Assembly (NCBI GenBank): GCA_000442125.1
Contig: KE546984.1
Location: 124,001-188,000, forward strand
Direction: 5' to 3'
Origin: Opeltia flavorubescens
Lineage: Eukaryota > Ascomycota > Lecanoromycetes > Teloschistales > Teloschistaceae
DNA length: 64,000 nucleotides
Below the pieces are notes generated by a model, which searched no databases, was not told where the DNA came from, and worked only from the letters and a program-made list of their open reading frames with translations. Both the position numbers and the translations under genes were made by a program. Below, piece by piece: positions 9,891 through 21,797 of the stretch; position 1 is the first letter of the stretch, and the number at the start of each line of letters is the position of its first letter.

Positions 9891-12464
9891 TTACTTTGCA
9901 AAATGCAAATCATAACCCAACCACTTCCTCCTCAGGACTTCCTCTGCACTAAGCCCGGGCCGCCCATACGTCAACGGAAGGAAAAACCACCACCCCCCAA
10001 TCACAACCGCCATAACCACGCCCGCCGCGCCCCAAAGCGGTAACATCCCCCCTGCTCCCCCACCAGAAACCCTATCCTTCGCAGGAACAACTCTCTTCCC
10101 GCCCGATTTCTTTCCCTTCTCCACCGCCTGCCCCGTCTTACTAGTGGCAGCTTTGGCATTGTTCGTATTGTTGGCATTGTGGTTTGCGTCAAGGAGGTTC
10201 TCCTCCAAAGCAACAGGATCGAGGTTGAAGATGAATTCCAATAGAGCGCCAGTGACGAGGGCGGAAGCGAGGTGAGCGGGTAGGTAGTGGTGGAGGAAGA
10301 GCTGGCGGCCCATGAGGTAGAAGGGGAGGTAGTGGGCAGCCCAGCAGAGGAAGAAGAATCCTGTGGAGTTGTAGAAGCGGGAACGTGTTCCTGTTTGGTG
10401 GGTGGGTTAGTTGATTTACATATTCTGACTTGATTTTTATTTTTGGGGTAGAAAAATGGAACGCTTGAGAAGATGTGAAAGGTAAAGATAAACTCACGTT
10501 CGTCTAAGCTATCAACTCCACGTCGTTGCGAGAGCTGATCTGCACCAACGATACCTGCGAATACAGCTAACAAACTACTAGCGATCCACCATCCAACAGG
10601 ATTCCCCAGGAAATAGATTTGCTGTCTGGTGTCGTTCTGAGTCCAAAAGCTGACACCTCTCAATAAGAAAGGCCATTGAATCGGTTGACTGGCATAAGGA
10701 TGACTGCTTGTCAAAGCGTTATTGTGGTAGAATATCGCTCGTTGTAGCTCAAAGTATTTCTTCAGGAATGGAACGTGTTTGATCTTCCGCGGTTCCTTCT
10801 TTAAACGATCGCTATCGGCTGGGATCGAGGGNATCTCATCAACGTACCATACATTGCTCGATTGCTGCACGTTTTTGTTGCCATTGATTTCAGCTTGTTT
10901 ATATGCCCAGTCGGGAAGGGGAGTGGTATGGGTCCACATGGCGACTTTGGTTGGAACGTGTATCAACTTGAAATGGCCGGACATGCTTTTGAAATCAGCT
11001 TTGCCTTTGGCACCATCAATGCGAAGCTCGAATAAAGTATCGTTGAATCGACTTCCGTCAGCTTCTTCCAATGGAACCGTAGTAAACTCTTGGTTTGTGG
11101 GATAATATGGCGATGCTACGTCGTGAGAGAGAAGATACGTGTCTGTGACGAGATGGCGAAGCTTGATGTGATCTCCACTTTTCACACGATGCCCAAGAAG
11201 ATCATTCTCTGCGAACGGCTGTGCGGGTATCACTTGCCAGTGGTTGTTGGTGTCATTGAATGGATATCCGGTCACCTGTTGGCCTTGACTTGAGACTCGA
11301 CCATCTTCATATCGCAAGGGATACCTGTCAGGATGGCTGTGAAGATATGTTTTGGTCTCTTTATGCCTCATGGTGATTGAATCATAATAATCGATCCCCA
11401 CAGAGTTAGCGGTCATAATGTTGTCGCTCAATGTCTCCTGAAACTCTGGTGACATGAAATCATCACCAGGTCCAGATCTGTACAGTATTGCAAAGTGAAC
11501 CTGGAACCAGAAGAGATAGAACATGAAAGGAACAACTATCAATCCAAAGACTCGAGCACCGAAATGTTTCCCAAAATCTGGTAGGCTCAATGCCCCTTGC
11601 TTTCTGTTGATGTCGAGAAGACCCCAAAGGTCAAGTGCGACAGCTGATCCGATGGTGAAAAAGGTGAAAACACCAACATATTTGGTAGAAATGACGCAGC
11701 TCAACGCTACCCCTGTAAGCAGGAGCCATTTCCACCATTTTCGACCAAACGGCTCATGACGCAGCTTGTAGAAGCGAACGTAACACAACACGCTGACTGA
11801 CATTGCAAATACTAGGGTCGCATCGAGCAAAATCAGTCGAGTCTGCCCAATGTGTGCATTGTCGAAAAGGACCAATCCAGCAGCAACAATGGCAGCAGGT
11901 AGGGTGTATCCAGATTCCCACATGATCAAAAAGACGGTAGGTACAGTCAATGCTCCAAGAAGGGCAGGCATGGCTCGAAATGCGACGTAGGGAACGTTAT
12001 TCTTGATATATGAGTCTCCGATGTTGTCAAAGTGGAAATGTCCATCGTATCCCACGAACCATCCCATGAGAGCAAAGAGAAGCTTGCCGAAAGGAGGATG
12101 GACATCGAAAAAGTATGTTCTTTGAAGATAGTAGGAAGCAAACTACATTCATGGGTCGGGTTAGCAAGTTTCTTCGTCGGCCTTGAGGGCTCGGGATTGA
12201 GATCTCGACAAGGTTTCAGAAGGCTTCTCACGGTACCTTTCCAAAATGTACTTCATCAAATACGACTTCATTGGGGTGACTTATACCCCAGAACCTCGTG
12301 ATGAAAGCCACCGTAGTTATGATGAACAAGGCGAGTTTGTAATCCCATTCTGAAGTCACCCCTGGTTTCTGTGGCTGTAACCCATCGAATTCGTCTTGTG
12401 TGGACTGTGATGAAGATGGTACAGCTTTTTTACTAGCTTGCCCACCTTTTTGTCTGACAGACAT
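9891..12464 (-). CDS. pmt4: Dolichyl-phosphate-mannose:protein O-mannosyltransferase, Pmt4 subfamily
   Basis: Three exons: 12237-12464, 10498-12142 and 9891-10390, giving 790 residues; all junctions keep frame. Starts at MSVRQKGG rather than an upstream in-frame Met. PMT hallmarks are in order: the first TM with NEVVFDEVHFGK, then FFDVHPPFGKLL (acidic luminal loop 1 needed for catalysis), several TM helices, a central luminal MIR region of about 200 residues (DYYDSITMRHKETKTYLHS through HFKLIHVPTKVAMW), then C-terminal TM helices with HHYLPAHL. Phrases such as FQVHFAILYRSGPGDDFMSP fit Pmt4 better than Pmt1/2. It transfers mannose from Dol-P-Man to Ser/Thr of membrane and wall proteins in the ER. 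One codon near 10832 holds an N. Divergent from the Jac1 gene over 371 bp. Confidence 0.93.
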
Positions 12465-12835
12465 TGTGTGAAGTGAAACGCGACCTGCAGCATGGTCAAT
12501 TCGAATCTCCATGTGTTGCAGGGGGGATTCTGCAAGTCGATGCGGGTAGAAGGAGCAGTGCTTACAGGAATTAAGAGAGCATGGGCTGTTTCAAATCCAA
12601 TGCTCGGCTCATAGAGCAGACGTATGCGTCCAAAGTAGGATGGGAATGTACAGTCGGAATAAGGAGATTCAAAGTTTATGGCACAGCTTCTAAGTTTCGT
12701 GTCCTTTTGCCAAGACCTTGACACTTGGTCCGTGCGCTATGCGGCTTGAAGATCCATGCACGCCTCCGAAATAGATCATACGTACTTACTTACAGAATCA
12801 CATCTGGAAAGAAGCGGTATTGTAGATCCATCGAC

Positions 12836-13618
12836 ATGTCGATTGGTACTCGATCAAGTTCGCGCTTTTTCATTACATTCCAGAGATACTGTACTCTTCC
12901 AGGTCCCAATAATACTATCCACCCATCTAGTTCCCACATCGGCCAATGTCATCATCACCGGCAAAGACAATCCCTCCAACTCTCAAGACACACATCTACC
13001 AGCACTCCAAGAATACGAAAAGAATCTCTCCGTCCTCAAAATCACTACGACCTCTTCCCATCGAACTTTCCCTCGGGTCCACCTCCATACAGCTCGTTCC
13101 ATGTCGAACCAACTAAGTTGCGCAAAGAGTTTCTACAGCTTCAAGCACAAGCGCATCCCGATCGACATCAAGGTGCTGATAAAGCGAAAGCCGAAGCAGC
13201 TAGTTCACGGATAAACGATGCATACAAAACATTGTTGAACCCGCTGGCAAGAGCGCGGTATCTGCTAAGCCTGCATGGCGTGGAATTGGGTGAAGACGAG
13301 TCCATAGCTGGGTCACCATCTGGTATGAGTGATCAGGGGACAGGTGGTCAAAATGTGGACGCAGGGTTTTTGATGGATGTCATGGAAGTCCGAGAGGAGG
13401 TGGAAGATGCTGGTTCGAGAGAAGAAATCGAGGAGATGAAAGCGAAGAACAATGAACGGAAGAAAGCAAGCGAAGACAGACTGGACGAGCTGTTCAAGAC
13501 TGGAGATGTTGATGCTGCGAGGAGGGAGACGGTCAAGTTGGGATACTGGGTAAATGTTGGGACCGCGTTGGAGGGATGGGAAAAGGCCGGTGACGGAAGA
13601 GTCAGCGAGCATGACTGA
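12836..13618 (+). CDS. jac1: Mitochondrial J-domain co-chaperone for Fe-S cluster assembly (Jac1/HscB)
   Basis: 260 residues from MSIGTRSSSRFFITF, chosen because it gives a basic, Ser/Arg-rich mitochondrial presequence; an upstream in-frame Met at 12725 is possible. The J domain follows at about residues 68-150: NHYDLFP, KLRKEFLQLQAQAHPDRHQG with the HPD motif at 107-109, and SSRINDAYKTLLNPLARARYLL, the Jac1/HscB wording of helix III. The C-terminal HscB oligomerisation region holds FLMDVMEVREEVEDA and an acidic/basic helical stretch. It stimulates the mitochondrial Hsp70 during Fe-S transfer from the Isu scaffold. Single exon. Confidence 0.92.
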   Translation: MSIGTRSSSRFFITFQRYCTLPGPNNTIHPSSSHIGQCHHHRQRQSLQLSRHTSTSTPRIRKESLRPQNHYDLFPSNFPSGPPPYSSFHVEPTKLRKEFLQLQAQAHPDRHQGADKAKAEAASSRINDAYKTLLNPLARARYLLSLHGVELGEDESIAGSPSGMSDQGTGGQNVDAGFLMDVMEVREEVEDAGSREEIEEMKAKNNERKKASEDRLDELFKTGDVDAARRETVKLGYWVNVGTALEGWEKAGDGRVSEHD

Positions 13619-13823
13619 TGAGCTCTATATAGTAAAGAATCGAAACTCGCTAGGGTATGCCCTTTTTTTGACCTGGAGAGCGTGGTATTGTACAGATGAA
13701 TTTGCAGCCTCCAAGATGTCTATGATTTCAGCGACGCCATCGTACAGTTGCTTCCATATACAATTGAGTGAGCTGTTCTTCCTGCCAGTATCGTCTTCGG
13801 TTGAATATTATCCTTCGGTAGCT

Positions 13824-14367
13824 TCACTTCGCTTTTTCCCCCATCAAAACTGTCAGATACCCTTCTAGATCGAATTTCGGGTCGTTCGGATCCGATATCA
13901 CTGCAAGCGGCCATCGTTAGCATTTTGCTCTCCATATGCCGGTATTGATCCTCTCCTCGGTCGTCCGTCAATCTCAAAGTGTAGATTCCACACGAGGGAA
14001 TAAGAGACATGGTAGAAGGGACTTGAGAATCGCGGCCGCTTCTGCTGCTGCAAATTGCAACTCACCATCACCACCTCTTGTTACACTCTCTGGTGGCATA
14101 TTCTTCTTCTTAAATTCCGCTTTCGCTTGCGTTATTAATGATGCTTGATGCTGGAAATCGCGGTCGACCTGGGCTTTGTGTCTTTGTGCATTGAGGGAGG
14201 ATTGATGGTAGAAACCGTAGCCAGCGCCGGCGATTAAAGCGCTGTAGCGCATTACCTGGTGAATCTTCGTCAGCACCAGATGAAAAGGCTCATCACCCCC
14301 AATCATGAACTAGAACATAGGTGGTCGGAAGGTTAGAGACATACATTGACGCCGGAGCTTGCCATGG
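13824..14367 (-). CDS. atp21: Mitochondrial F1Fo-ATP synthase subunit e
   Basis: Three short exons (14347-14367, 14066-14255, 13824-13900) give 95 residues; total 288 bases, all junctions GT-AG. The protein begins MASSGVNVMRYSALIAGAGY, matching fungal subunit e, with one N-terminal TM helix containing the GxxxG dimerisation motif (G17-x3-G21). A basic/acidic helical stretch follows, and it ends ISDPNDPKFDLEGYL. Reading straight through the GTGAGT donor at 14065 instead would give a different, non-family C-terminus. Subunit e sits in the inner membrane Fo sector and supports ATP synthase dimers and cristae shape. Its 3' end converges on jac1, 205 bp away; it is divergent from the dynein gene over 367 bp. 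Confidence 0.9.
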
Positions 14368-14734
14368 TATGGCGGAGGGGAAGAGAGTAGGGCGGGGAGC
14401 CAAGATGAGATGGAGATGCGCTTTTTGACAATAATAGTCCTCTTAAGCTGCGTCAATGGCCCGTTGTGACTTTCAGATTGCAATTCTGACCGAGTCTGGA
14501 AGATGTTTTCCAATATTTTGTGCCAAGAAGCTCGGGCCACTTATGCGGTACATAAGGTCTTGCATAAACATGCGCGTATGCTTGTCACGTCAGTTCATGT
14601 GCCTTTATTGAACACATTACAAATGATTCAAGAACGAGAGACGCCGAAGAATACATGTGAGGCTGACTGGATTCTATTCTGACCAATCCGAGAGTTCGGC
14701 CCGGTTCAGACCGCTTCCTACAGTACGTGTCGAA

Positions 14735-16930
14735 ATGCAACGCAGAGATGAGATTCTGGCCAAAAAGGCAAAGCTTGCTGAGCTTAGGAGGCAGCGAGAC
14801 GAACGAGAAAAGAAGGCGAAAGAGCTATCCAATCGAGGCGTTACTGGTGAACCTTCCGAGCAGGTAACTCGAGTCAAGCAAACCTGTTTCGAAATCAGGG
14901 CTAAAATATCCAGATAGTAGCGACACCTCCACATCGTAGCGTTGACCGAAAGGATATAGACAGCATAGTTGATGGCATTCTTGGAGATCGAAGGTCGAGC
15001 CAGGTGGGCATCGGGTCACTCTCCACAAGGAAAAGTCGACCAACATCGACAGCCGATGTCACGCAGGTGGAATCAGGTACGGCCACGGAACAATCGGTGA
15101 AAACTCCTCATGCCCAAACAACGTCAACCGCAACGCAGACACTTTCTACAATTCCTGCAGCCGTCAACTACGAGTTCATACCCACCTCATTGCCTGCGCA
15201 CGGAGTACAATCGTACAGTAAAGCTATCCAAACGTCAGATTTTGGTTCGCCTGGGCGGAGGAATTCACAGAGAGAGTTTCACGAATCTGATTCGGATATT
15301 TCACCTTCATTCGACAGATCACCTCGAAAACTAAAACGCCGTAGCCGAAGGGAACGAGAACGAGAGGAGGTTCTGCGGCAAAATCTCAGAAAAGAGATAG
15401 AAGAGGAACTTAGCGCTGCGCAGAAGTCGGTATCTCATGCTGCCACCACCGAGGCCAAATATCCTGCCCGCCCATTGACGAATGAAGAGCTCACTGCCGT
15501 AACCGCGTCGGAGGATTTTCTGGATTTTGTCGAAAGGTCCAGCAAAGTCATTGAGAGAGCCCTTGATCAGGATTACAATGTTCTTGCAGGCTATAGCCTT
15601 GATGGCGTAGTCGGCGCAGACTCGGATGAAGAAGAGTTATCTGGAAGAGCGAAGGGCAAGAAAGGCAGAAGAGTTCGACAAATCGCCCAATTTTACGATG
15701 ACCGATGGTGCAAGAAGCGTATGATCAGTGATATAGACTTCTCTTCTAAGGTATGAATCATTCATTTCTAACCTTTTTCGTCGCTAATCTACATCAAAGT
15801 TCCCGGAGCTGCTACTTGCTTCGTACACCAAAAACGTATCCGCCCCAGCAGATCCATCAGGCTTGCTACAAGTCTGGAATTTACATCTTTATTCACGACC
15901 AGAATACACGTTCCATTCTACATCAGATATACTCACAGCTCAATTCTCCCCCTTCCATCCATCACTTCTCATAGGAGGTTCTTACAGCGGGCAAATCCTG
16001 CTATGGGATACTCGATCACGCTCGAAGATGCCGTCTCAAAAGACACCCCTCACAGGCGCCGCCAATGGAGGTCATACGCATCCCATTTATTCCATAGCCA
16101 TGGTCGGAACCCAAAACGCCAATAACATAATATCCTGCTCCACGGATGGGGTGGTCTGTAGCTGGACAACCGATATGCTATCCCAACCACAAGAATTCCT
16201 TACTCTCACCGCCCCTCCACCAAACAAGACTGAAGACTTGTCGCCATTGTGCATGGCATTCCCGCCTGCTGATCCGACTTCGTTCCTTGTAGGCACGGAA
16301 GAAGGTACCATCTACCCCTGCCATCGCTACGATCGCGCAGGTGCCGGGGCAGGGACCGACATTCGCCTCCGTTTCAAGGGTCATACAGCACCAGTGACGA
16401 GCCTAAACTTCCACCCCGCCCGAGGCACAATCGATTTCGGCGATTTGTTCTTGTCCACAGGTCTAGACTGGTCCATCAAGCTCTGGAAATCTCGCCCCGC
16501 TTCTTCCACATCTACCGCCAGCTCCATCAGCCCAGGCTCAAATTCCGAGATCGTAGAACCATTGCTGGATATCGCCCGCGAAGACATCGTTTACGACGCT
16601 AAATGGGCGCCGCAGAAACCGGGCGTCTTCGCCGCTGTCGATGGAGCGGGGAATCTCGAACTCTGGGACTTGACTGTTGATACGGAGGTCCCTGTTGGGC
16701 AGGCTTCTCCAGAGCAGAATAAACAGGTTGCTGGTGCTTTTGCGGCGAAGAGTTTGAATAAGGTTGCGTGGGAGGAGAAGGAGGGGAAGAGAGTTGCTAC
16801 TGGTGGTGCGGCGGGGGTGGTTAGTGTGTTTGAGGTGGGGAGTGCGTTATCTTCGGAGCATGTTAGGACGGAGGAGTGGACGGCTGTGAAGAGGCTGGTG
16901 GGGAGGTTGGCGAGGAGGGGTGGACGTTGA
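14735..16930 (+). CDS. Cytoplasmic dynein intermediate chain (WD40)
   Basis: Exons 14735-14863, 14914-15750 and 15800-16930 give 698 residues. The N-terminus MQRRDEILAKKAKLAELRRQ is the single alpha-helix/coiled coil that binds dynactin p150 and NudE in this family. A Ser/Thr-rich linker follows, with a conserved light-chain-binding style segment (YSKAIQTSDFGSPG). The last ~400 residues form a WD40 propeller beginning FPELLLASYTKNVSAPADPS, with blades marked by LLQVWNLHLYSR, GQILLWDTR, GVVCSWTTD, DWSIKLWKSRP and GNLELWDL. It carries the dynein heavy chain and couples the motor to cargo and dynactin. Both introns are about 50 bp. The C-terminus is Gly/Val-rich with no further domain. Confidence 0.93.
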
Positions 16931-18327
16931 GATGGTTCTTCGATGTGGTGAAGGAGAAGAAAGGGAGATAGGTAGTTAAGGTCGATAGCTCTTTGACATA
17001 TGAATTCAGTGTTTCGTGGAAATCCACATATGACCTTGCAGTCTCAAGGAGATGATCATCCCTTGAAATGTAAAATGAGTTTCCTTTGGGGACGGTTCTG
17101 CCTTGGCACAATTCGTCGGACGACTGATCTTTGTACGACCAAGAGAAATTGGCCTTTACTCTCAATGGTTGCTGGACTTGGTTCAGCAATCAAGCATCAA
17201 CGTCGTGTTGATCACTCGCGTTGCCCTGTCTTTCCTTTTTCCTTCCCCATTTCCACTTCTCCTTATCTAGGCCATGCTTCATAATGAGCAATGACTATGA
17301 CAGGCATGGAACTTTCTATCACGTCCAATGGGCTAGATAAGGTGAACCGAAAACTCGAAAAACAGGCTCATCTACTTGATGGCAAGCGCTTCAGTTATAA
17401 TTCCAATATCAACTGGAAATAATTATGATTAGATATAGGGGGAATGGATTAACATGATAACCCCTCAGACGTGTGTGTTATTTGATCGAGGGGGCAAAAT
17501 GTCAAGAAGTTTTTTTTTTCTTTCTTTTTGGCAAGGCTCTTTGTAAGACATGTTATGCCAATGTCTGCTTTGTCGGGACATGTCTATCCTGATTTGCATT
17601 GTTATGGCAGTCAAATTTCGATGGTGGGAGTCGGTTTACTCAAACATGCCCCTATTCCACATTCCCCGTGATTTCTTTTCCTTCACTAGGAGTTTTCAAA
17701 GATAAATAATTCTCCATGTTCCCATCATACCCTTTGATTGATATGGTTAGGATGAAGAATTCTTCGTGTGAAAGTATCCTTTTGATTGCATGAGATTATC
17801 TTAACTGTCGATGGCCTGTTACTTCTGGAAAAGGAGAAGGGAGGGCATGCTCTGGGTATAGTATGTGGTTTACGACTGCCTTCATGATGTTTCGGTTGGG
17901 TTTGCAATGAAGAATCAGGATTCGCACTGTCTATCTAGATATGTATAAGGTGGTTGACTGCTAGACAATAGGCCTTGAAGTGAACTCTGGGGCGTAGTAT
18001 CCATCCTGCCTCTTGAAGAGGGAAGGATCTTCGCCATGTGATTGAGCATCCCTGGAAGAGAGAGATATATATATTTGATACTCACTAGAACGAGCTTACA
18101 TTTTTCATAGTGGCCGTGCAAGGAATCCGTAAATCATTCATTTGACTTACCAAATCCCTGTACTAGGATTTCGTGAATTCTCTGATTCTTGTTACATACC
18201 CCATGTCCTAGATAGTGATCACAGGTACCTGAGCCTAGCTGTTTACTGCGAATGAAAGAGCACGCTCCTATGACCCTCTTAGATTCCGATGATCCATCAC
18301 AACCCTCTTTACCCTTATCCTGCCCAC
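16931..18327. other. Intergenic stretch, no gene seen
   Basis: 1.4 kb between convergent genes (dynein intermediate chain and amidase). AT-rich, with a T-run near 17510-17520. Frames are short and without features. Confidence 0.5.
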
Positions 18328-20291
18328 TTATGTCTCACCGAACAACTTCCTCCCAGTGCACACACTCATCGGTCTCCCCGCCGCACGTAAGCATTCCTCA
18401 ATCAGTCTCATCAACTCAACATCCCGTCCCCTCGACGCGAGTAACGACACAGCCACCGGAAGCTGCTCCCTTCGTCCACTGACCCTAGATTGAAACGGTA
18501 CCTGCCCGATCGGAACCGTAAACTCCGGTCCTCGAATAATAGGCGAGAGGAAAAGCATCGGCACACCAACAGGTTCAAAGTGCGTTCTCGCTTCATCCCG
18601 GTATCTGGGGGACATGTTCTCAATCGGTATCACGACGATGGAGTTGAATTCGTCCTCCTTCATAATCGTGGCGCAGAACCACTTGCGGTATACCTCGAGT
18701 TTTTCGACAGCCGTGTCTCGGGCTTCCTTTGTGATTGTAGCGGAGAATTCCCATTGCCAGCGTACGGGGGGACTGACGTAGGGGGTTTTGGAGAATTTGT
18801 GTTGGTAGTCTTGACGGAATTGGTCGAAGTTGTGGTAATCGTCGTGGAAGAAGGAGTCTCGGCAGGCGAGCTTCATGTATTCGTCTAGGCTTTGGCCAGC
18901 GGCTTCTGGAGGTGGGTAGACGTTCCACAGGGATCGGAAGGAGACTTTCTCTTGCTTGATGCCTAGTGATTCTTCCAGGTCAAGTACGAAATCGTCGATT
19001 AGGCGAAGCTGGTCCACGTTGGTAATTAGGGACATGTAATCTAAGGGATAGATGATCCTTGGCGGCAGAACCCTCACATCTGGCAGCATGTCTCCGTACC
19101 ATCCGCTCGCGAAGACCCTGCATTTCGTAATATCTCTACCAAAAAACGTCGGAACGTCAAATTGACGAAAGCTTGGTGTATAGCCGTCAACGGGAAGGAT
19201 TCCATGTGACGGCCGCATAGCATAGCATCCGTTCCAGTGCCCTGGTCTACGACCGCTACCACTGGTGTCAGAGCCAATCGATATATCGATGAAATCATAC
19301 GATGCAGTCGCAACTCCACTCCCACTGCTTGAACCGGCCGGCGATTGGTGACCATCCGAGCGTGGATTCCAGGGTGCTTGATAGTCGATACACTCTAGAG
19401 CTTCCTCTGTAGCTGCGAAAGAAGCTAATTTCGTAGTCCCAACAATGACAGCTCCACGGCGACGGAGGAGCTCGATACACCCTGCTGTCTCTGTCGGCGC
19501 TGGGTAAAGCTCGTAGTAGGCACGATTGCAGAGCGATTTCTTGATGCCTTTGATTGCGAAGTTGTCTTTGACGGCAATTCTCAATCCTGAAAAAGGGGCC
19601 TGTTTCGTGGTGAGATGTCGAAGTCGTGACGGCACGGCTACGCTGATGGTTTGAGCCGTCTCACCACCGATTTGGAGATCATAGTATTGACTAGAGATCG
19701 ATCAATGCTTAAAGAATTTTCAGCTTTATCGAAATTCGGACTCACCCGTCATCACCAGGGAGGATTGACGTCATAAAGGCTCCTTGCGTGTCGTCGTAGA
19801 GCCTATAGACATCGAGTAATTCATTCCTAGATGCGAGATATGGTCCAGGACAAGGTGTAGTCGTCATAAATCCCACCCAAAGATTTCCCAAAGACTTCAA
19901 AAATTCGGCTGCTTCAGGTGATACCTTCGATTCATCGGCGGCTCCGGCAAAAACCACGCTTTTCATAAAGGCATCAGAGAAGACATCGTCAGCTGAGCGG
20001 TAAAACTCCACTTTCTCGCGCAACCAATCTTCGGTGATCCAGCGTTGATGGTCGATATTGAATACAGTACAGAGACAATCGGATTCGATAGTCACAGGAT
20101 AGGGCTAGTTTAGTCAAAATCAGTGGACATACGAACACTCACCGCAAGATCCCTACCTGTGAAGATGGCAATGCTACGTAGCGTGCTCCATTGACGGAAA
20201 AGAGATGAAGGGATCTTTGATGAGAAAGTTCCTGCTTGCCTCTAATATTAGCCAGCTTGATTTCCATGCCTTCGGGCTCCTTAATTTTCAT
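18328..20291 (-). CDS. Amidase-signature enzyme with N-terminal extension
   Basis: Three exons (20157-20291, 19746-20104, 18328-19690) give 618 residues with all frames continuous. The amidase signature fold starts near residue 195: catalytic Lys in LRIAVKDNFAIKG (about K206), the Gly/Ser block SPAGSSSGSGVATASYDF (cis-Ser about 286-287) and the nucleophile block GSDTSGSGRRPG (about S310). The C-terminal part ends with the substrate-pocket region and CLRAAGRPMSV. The ~165-residue N-terminal extension (VNGARYVALPSSQ, WITEDWLREKV, PGPYLASRNELLDVYRLYDD) resembles the one found ahead of amidase domains in a fungal subgroup annotated after Arp1; that link is from memory. The family hydrolyses amide bonds; substrate unknown. 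In GSDTSGS the usual GG is SG, a minor departure. Confidence 0.87.
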
Positions 20292-20343
20292 CGCCAAGCG
20301 TGATAGACTAAATGTTGATCAGTGCTGACGAGGCTGAGCATTA

Positions 20344-20623
20344 CGATTGAGGGTCGGTGACAAAAGTCATGTTTGACAGGGGCTCTTGGCAAACCCTTTC
20401 ATATTACTGAACATATTGATATCATTCACGTATTAGTAGAATCATTGTATCGATTACGACGTGTAATAAAATTTGACTTAAGTGTACATAATCAAGGATT
20501 TCATTATCATCATTTTATACGTTTAGTAAATACCTGTCGTGAAGTCCGCCTTTTTAAAAGATGATAGGGTCTGATAAATTAAGATTTACCCCTATCGGAG
20601 AAGACTTTTGTCACCAACCCTCG
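20344..20623. mobile_element. MITE, 280 bp, terminal inverted repeats, no ORF
   Basis: The left end GAGGGTCGGTGACAAAAGTC (20350-20369) and the inverted right end, which reads GAGGGTTGGTGACAAAAGTC, agree at 19 of 20 positions. Weaker similarity continues inward (a GA-AGGGG block on both sides). The element is flanked by TA on both sides, extending to TACGA (20342-20346 and 20624-20628), so the target duplication is either TA or five bases. The interior is AT-rich and non-coding. A TA duplication would point to a Tc1/mariner-family master element; no transposase lies in the window. The nearly identical ends suggest fairly recent movement. It lies upstream of the amidase gene. Confidence 0.88.
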
Positions 20624-20628
20624 TACGA

Positions 20629-21797
20629 ATAGCTTGGCACACACCGATAGGAATTAACTTCATGATTGTGTTAACGCAAAAACTGATGAAGGAGATCGCG
20701 GATCGTGATCAGTAGCATGCATTGATTGTACCTATTTATAACCTTATATTGACTCCAGCATCTTAATTCTCACCCTTTGACATATCGATTGAAGTCATTC
20801 GAAGAAGTGATAGACAAATGTGTAGCCCTTATAGAGCGCTGGAGAATTTGGGAGAAGTTCAGAAAACCCGGTATATGTTTTTGGATCCAGTGAGGAAAAA
20901 TGATGTTCAAAGAACGCCATAGAGTTGGTAATCTTGACTTATGAAAAGACACAGTTCAATATTACGGAAGCAGCTCCTTGCTCTGCTATCAATATTGAGG
21001 TCAACTCTCCGGACTTAGAGGATACTACCAAGTCAATAGCAAGAAGATTAAAGGTACAGGAAATGAAATCAAACATCTAGACCTATTCAAGATATCTGGT
21101 ATCACTGTCAGATTTAATACGCTTACTGTCGAGTTGCGGATGAGGATAAGGCATTGGCCCGAATCAACTACAATCCAACGCTTCTGGTGCTCATCTAAGG
21201 GAGTCCTAGTATCACAGTATGAATTCAATGCCTTGGCTTTCGACTCAAAGGCGAAGACGAGGTAACGATGTGCCAATCCCTCAAATGCATACCATTCGAA
21301 CATTTGAGGAACGGGAGAAGTAGTCACCGTTTATGGGGTGCGAGCTAAACGTTGACGTCTATCTTGGAACTCTCAAGCCCTTGTAGGGCAGCAAGCGGAT
21401 CTCGAACAAATCAGAAGTTCCACTCCATACCTTCTCTGGTCATTGCGCTTGATGAGCAGCTATGATGCTAATGGGCCACACGATATCACTATCTGCCTAA
21501 TCTTCATGTAGTGATCCCTTGCTCAAGAATTCTTCCTTTGCTTGCTCTGTGTAGATTCCTCTTTCTTTCGGTACCTTCAATGCGTTGAAAACTTGATGGT
21601 ACTACATCGTACCTCGACAGCGCAACTCAGCCAGGATTGTCGACCACTCACAAACTTCCCGTTGCGGAAAGTGTTAATACCATTTAATTAATCGTGCTGT
21701 GCACGATAGCTTGTTGCCCGGTTTTACCCAAGCCTGCAATCTCCATGGAATAACGGCTTTCTGGCGTGGACAAAGCGTGCGTATCTTTCCACTTTAC
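20629..21797. other. Gene-poor stretch, one weak ORF
   Basis: A minus-strand frame at 21025-21327 (100 codons, MTTSPVPQMFEWYAFEGLAH...) has ordinary amino-acid composition and contains a plausible GTAAGC donor and AATAG acceptor, so a small gene is possible, but I recognise nothing in it. The rest shows no gene. Confidence 0.3.

Noticed and set aside
17505-17530. T-run in intergenic DNA
   Set aside because: Too short for a meaningful element and no adjacent poly(A)-type retrotransposon or duplication is visible.
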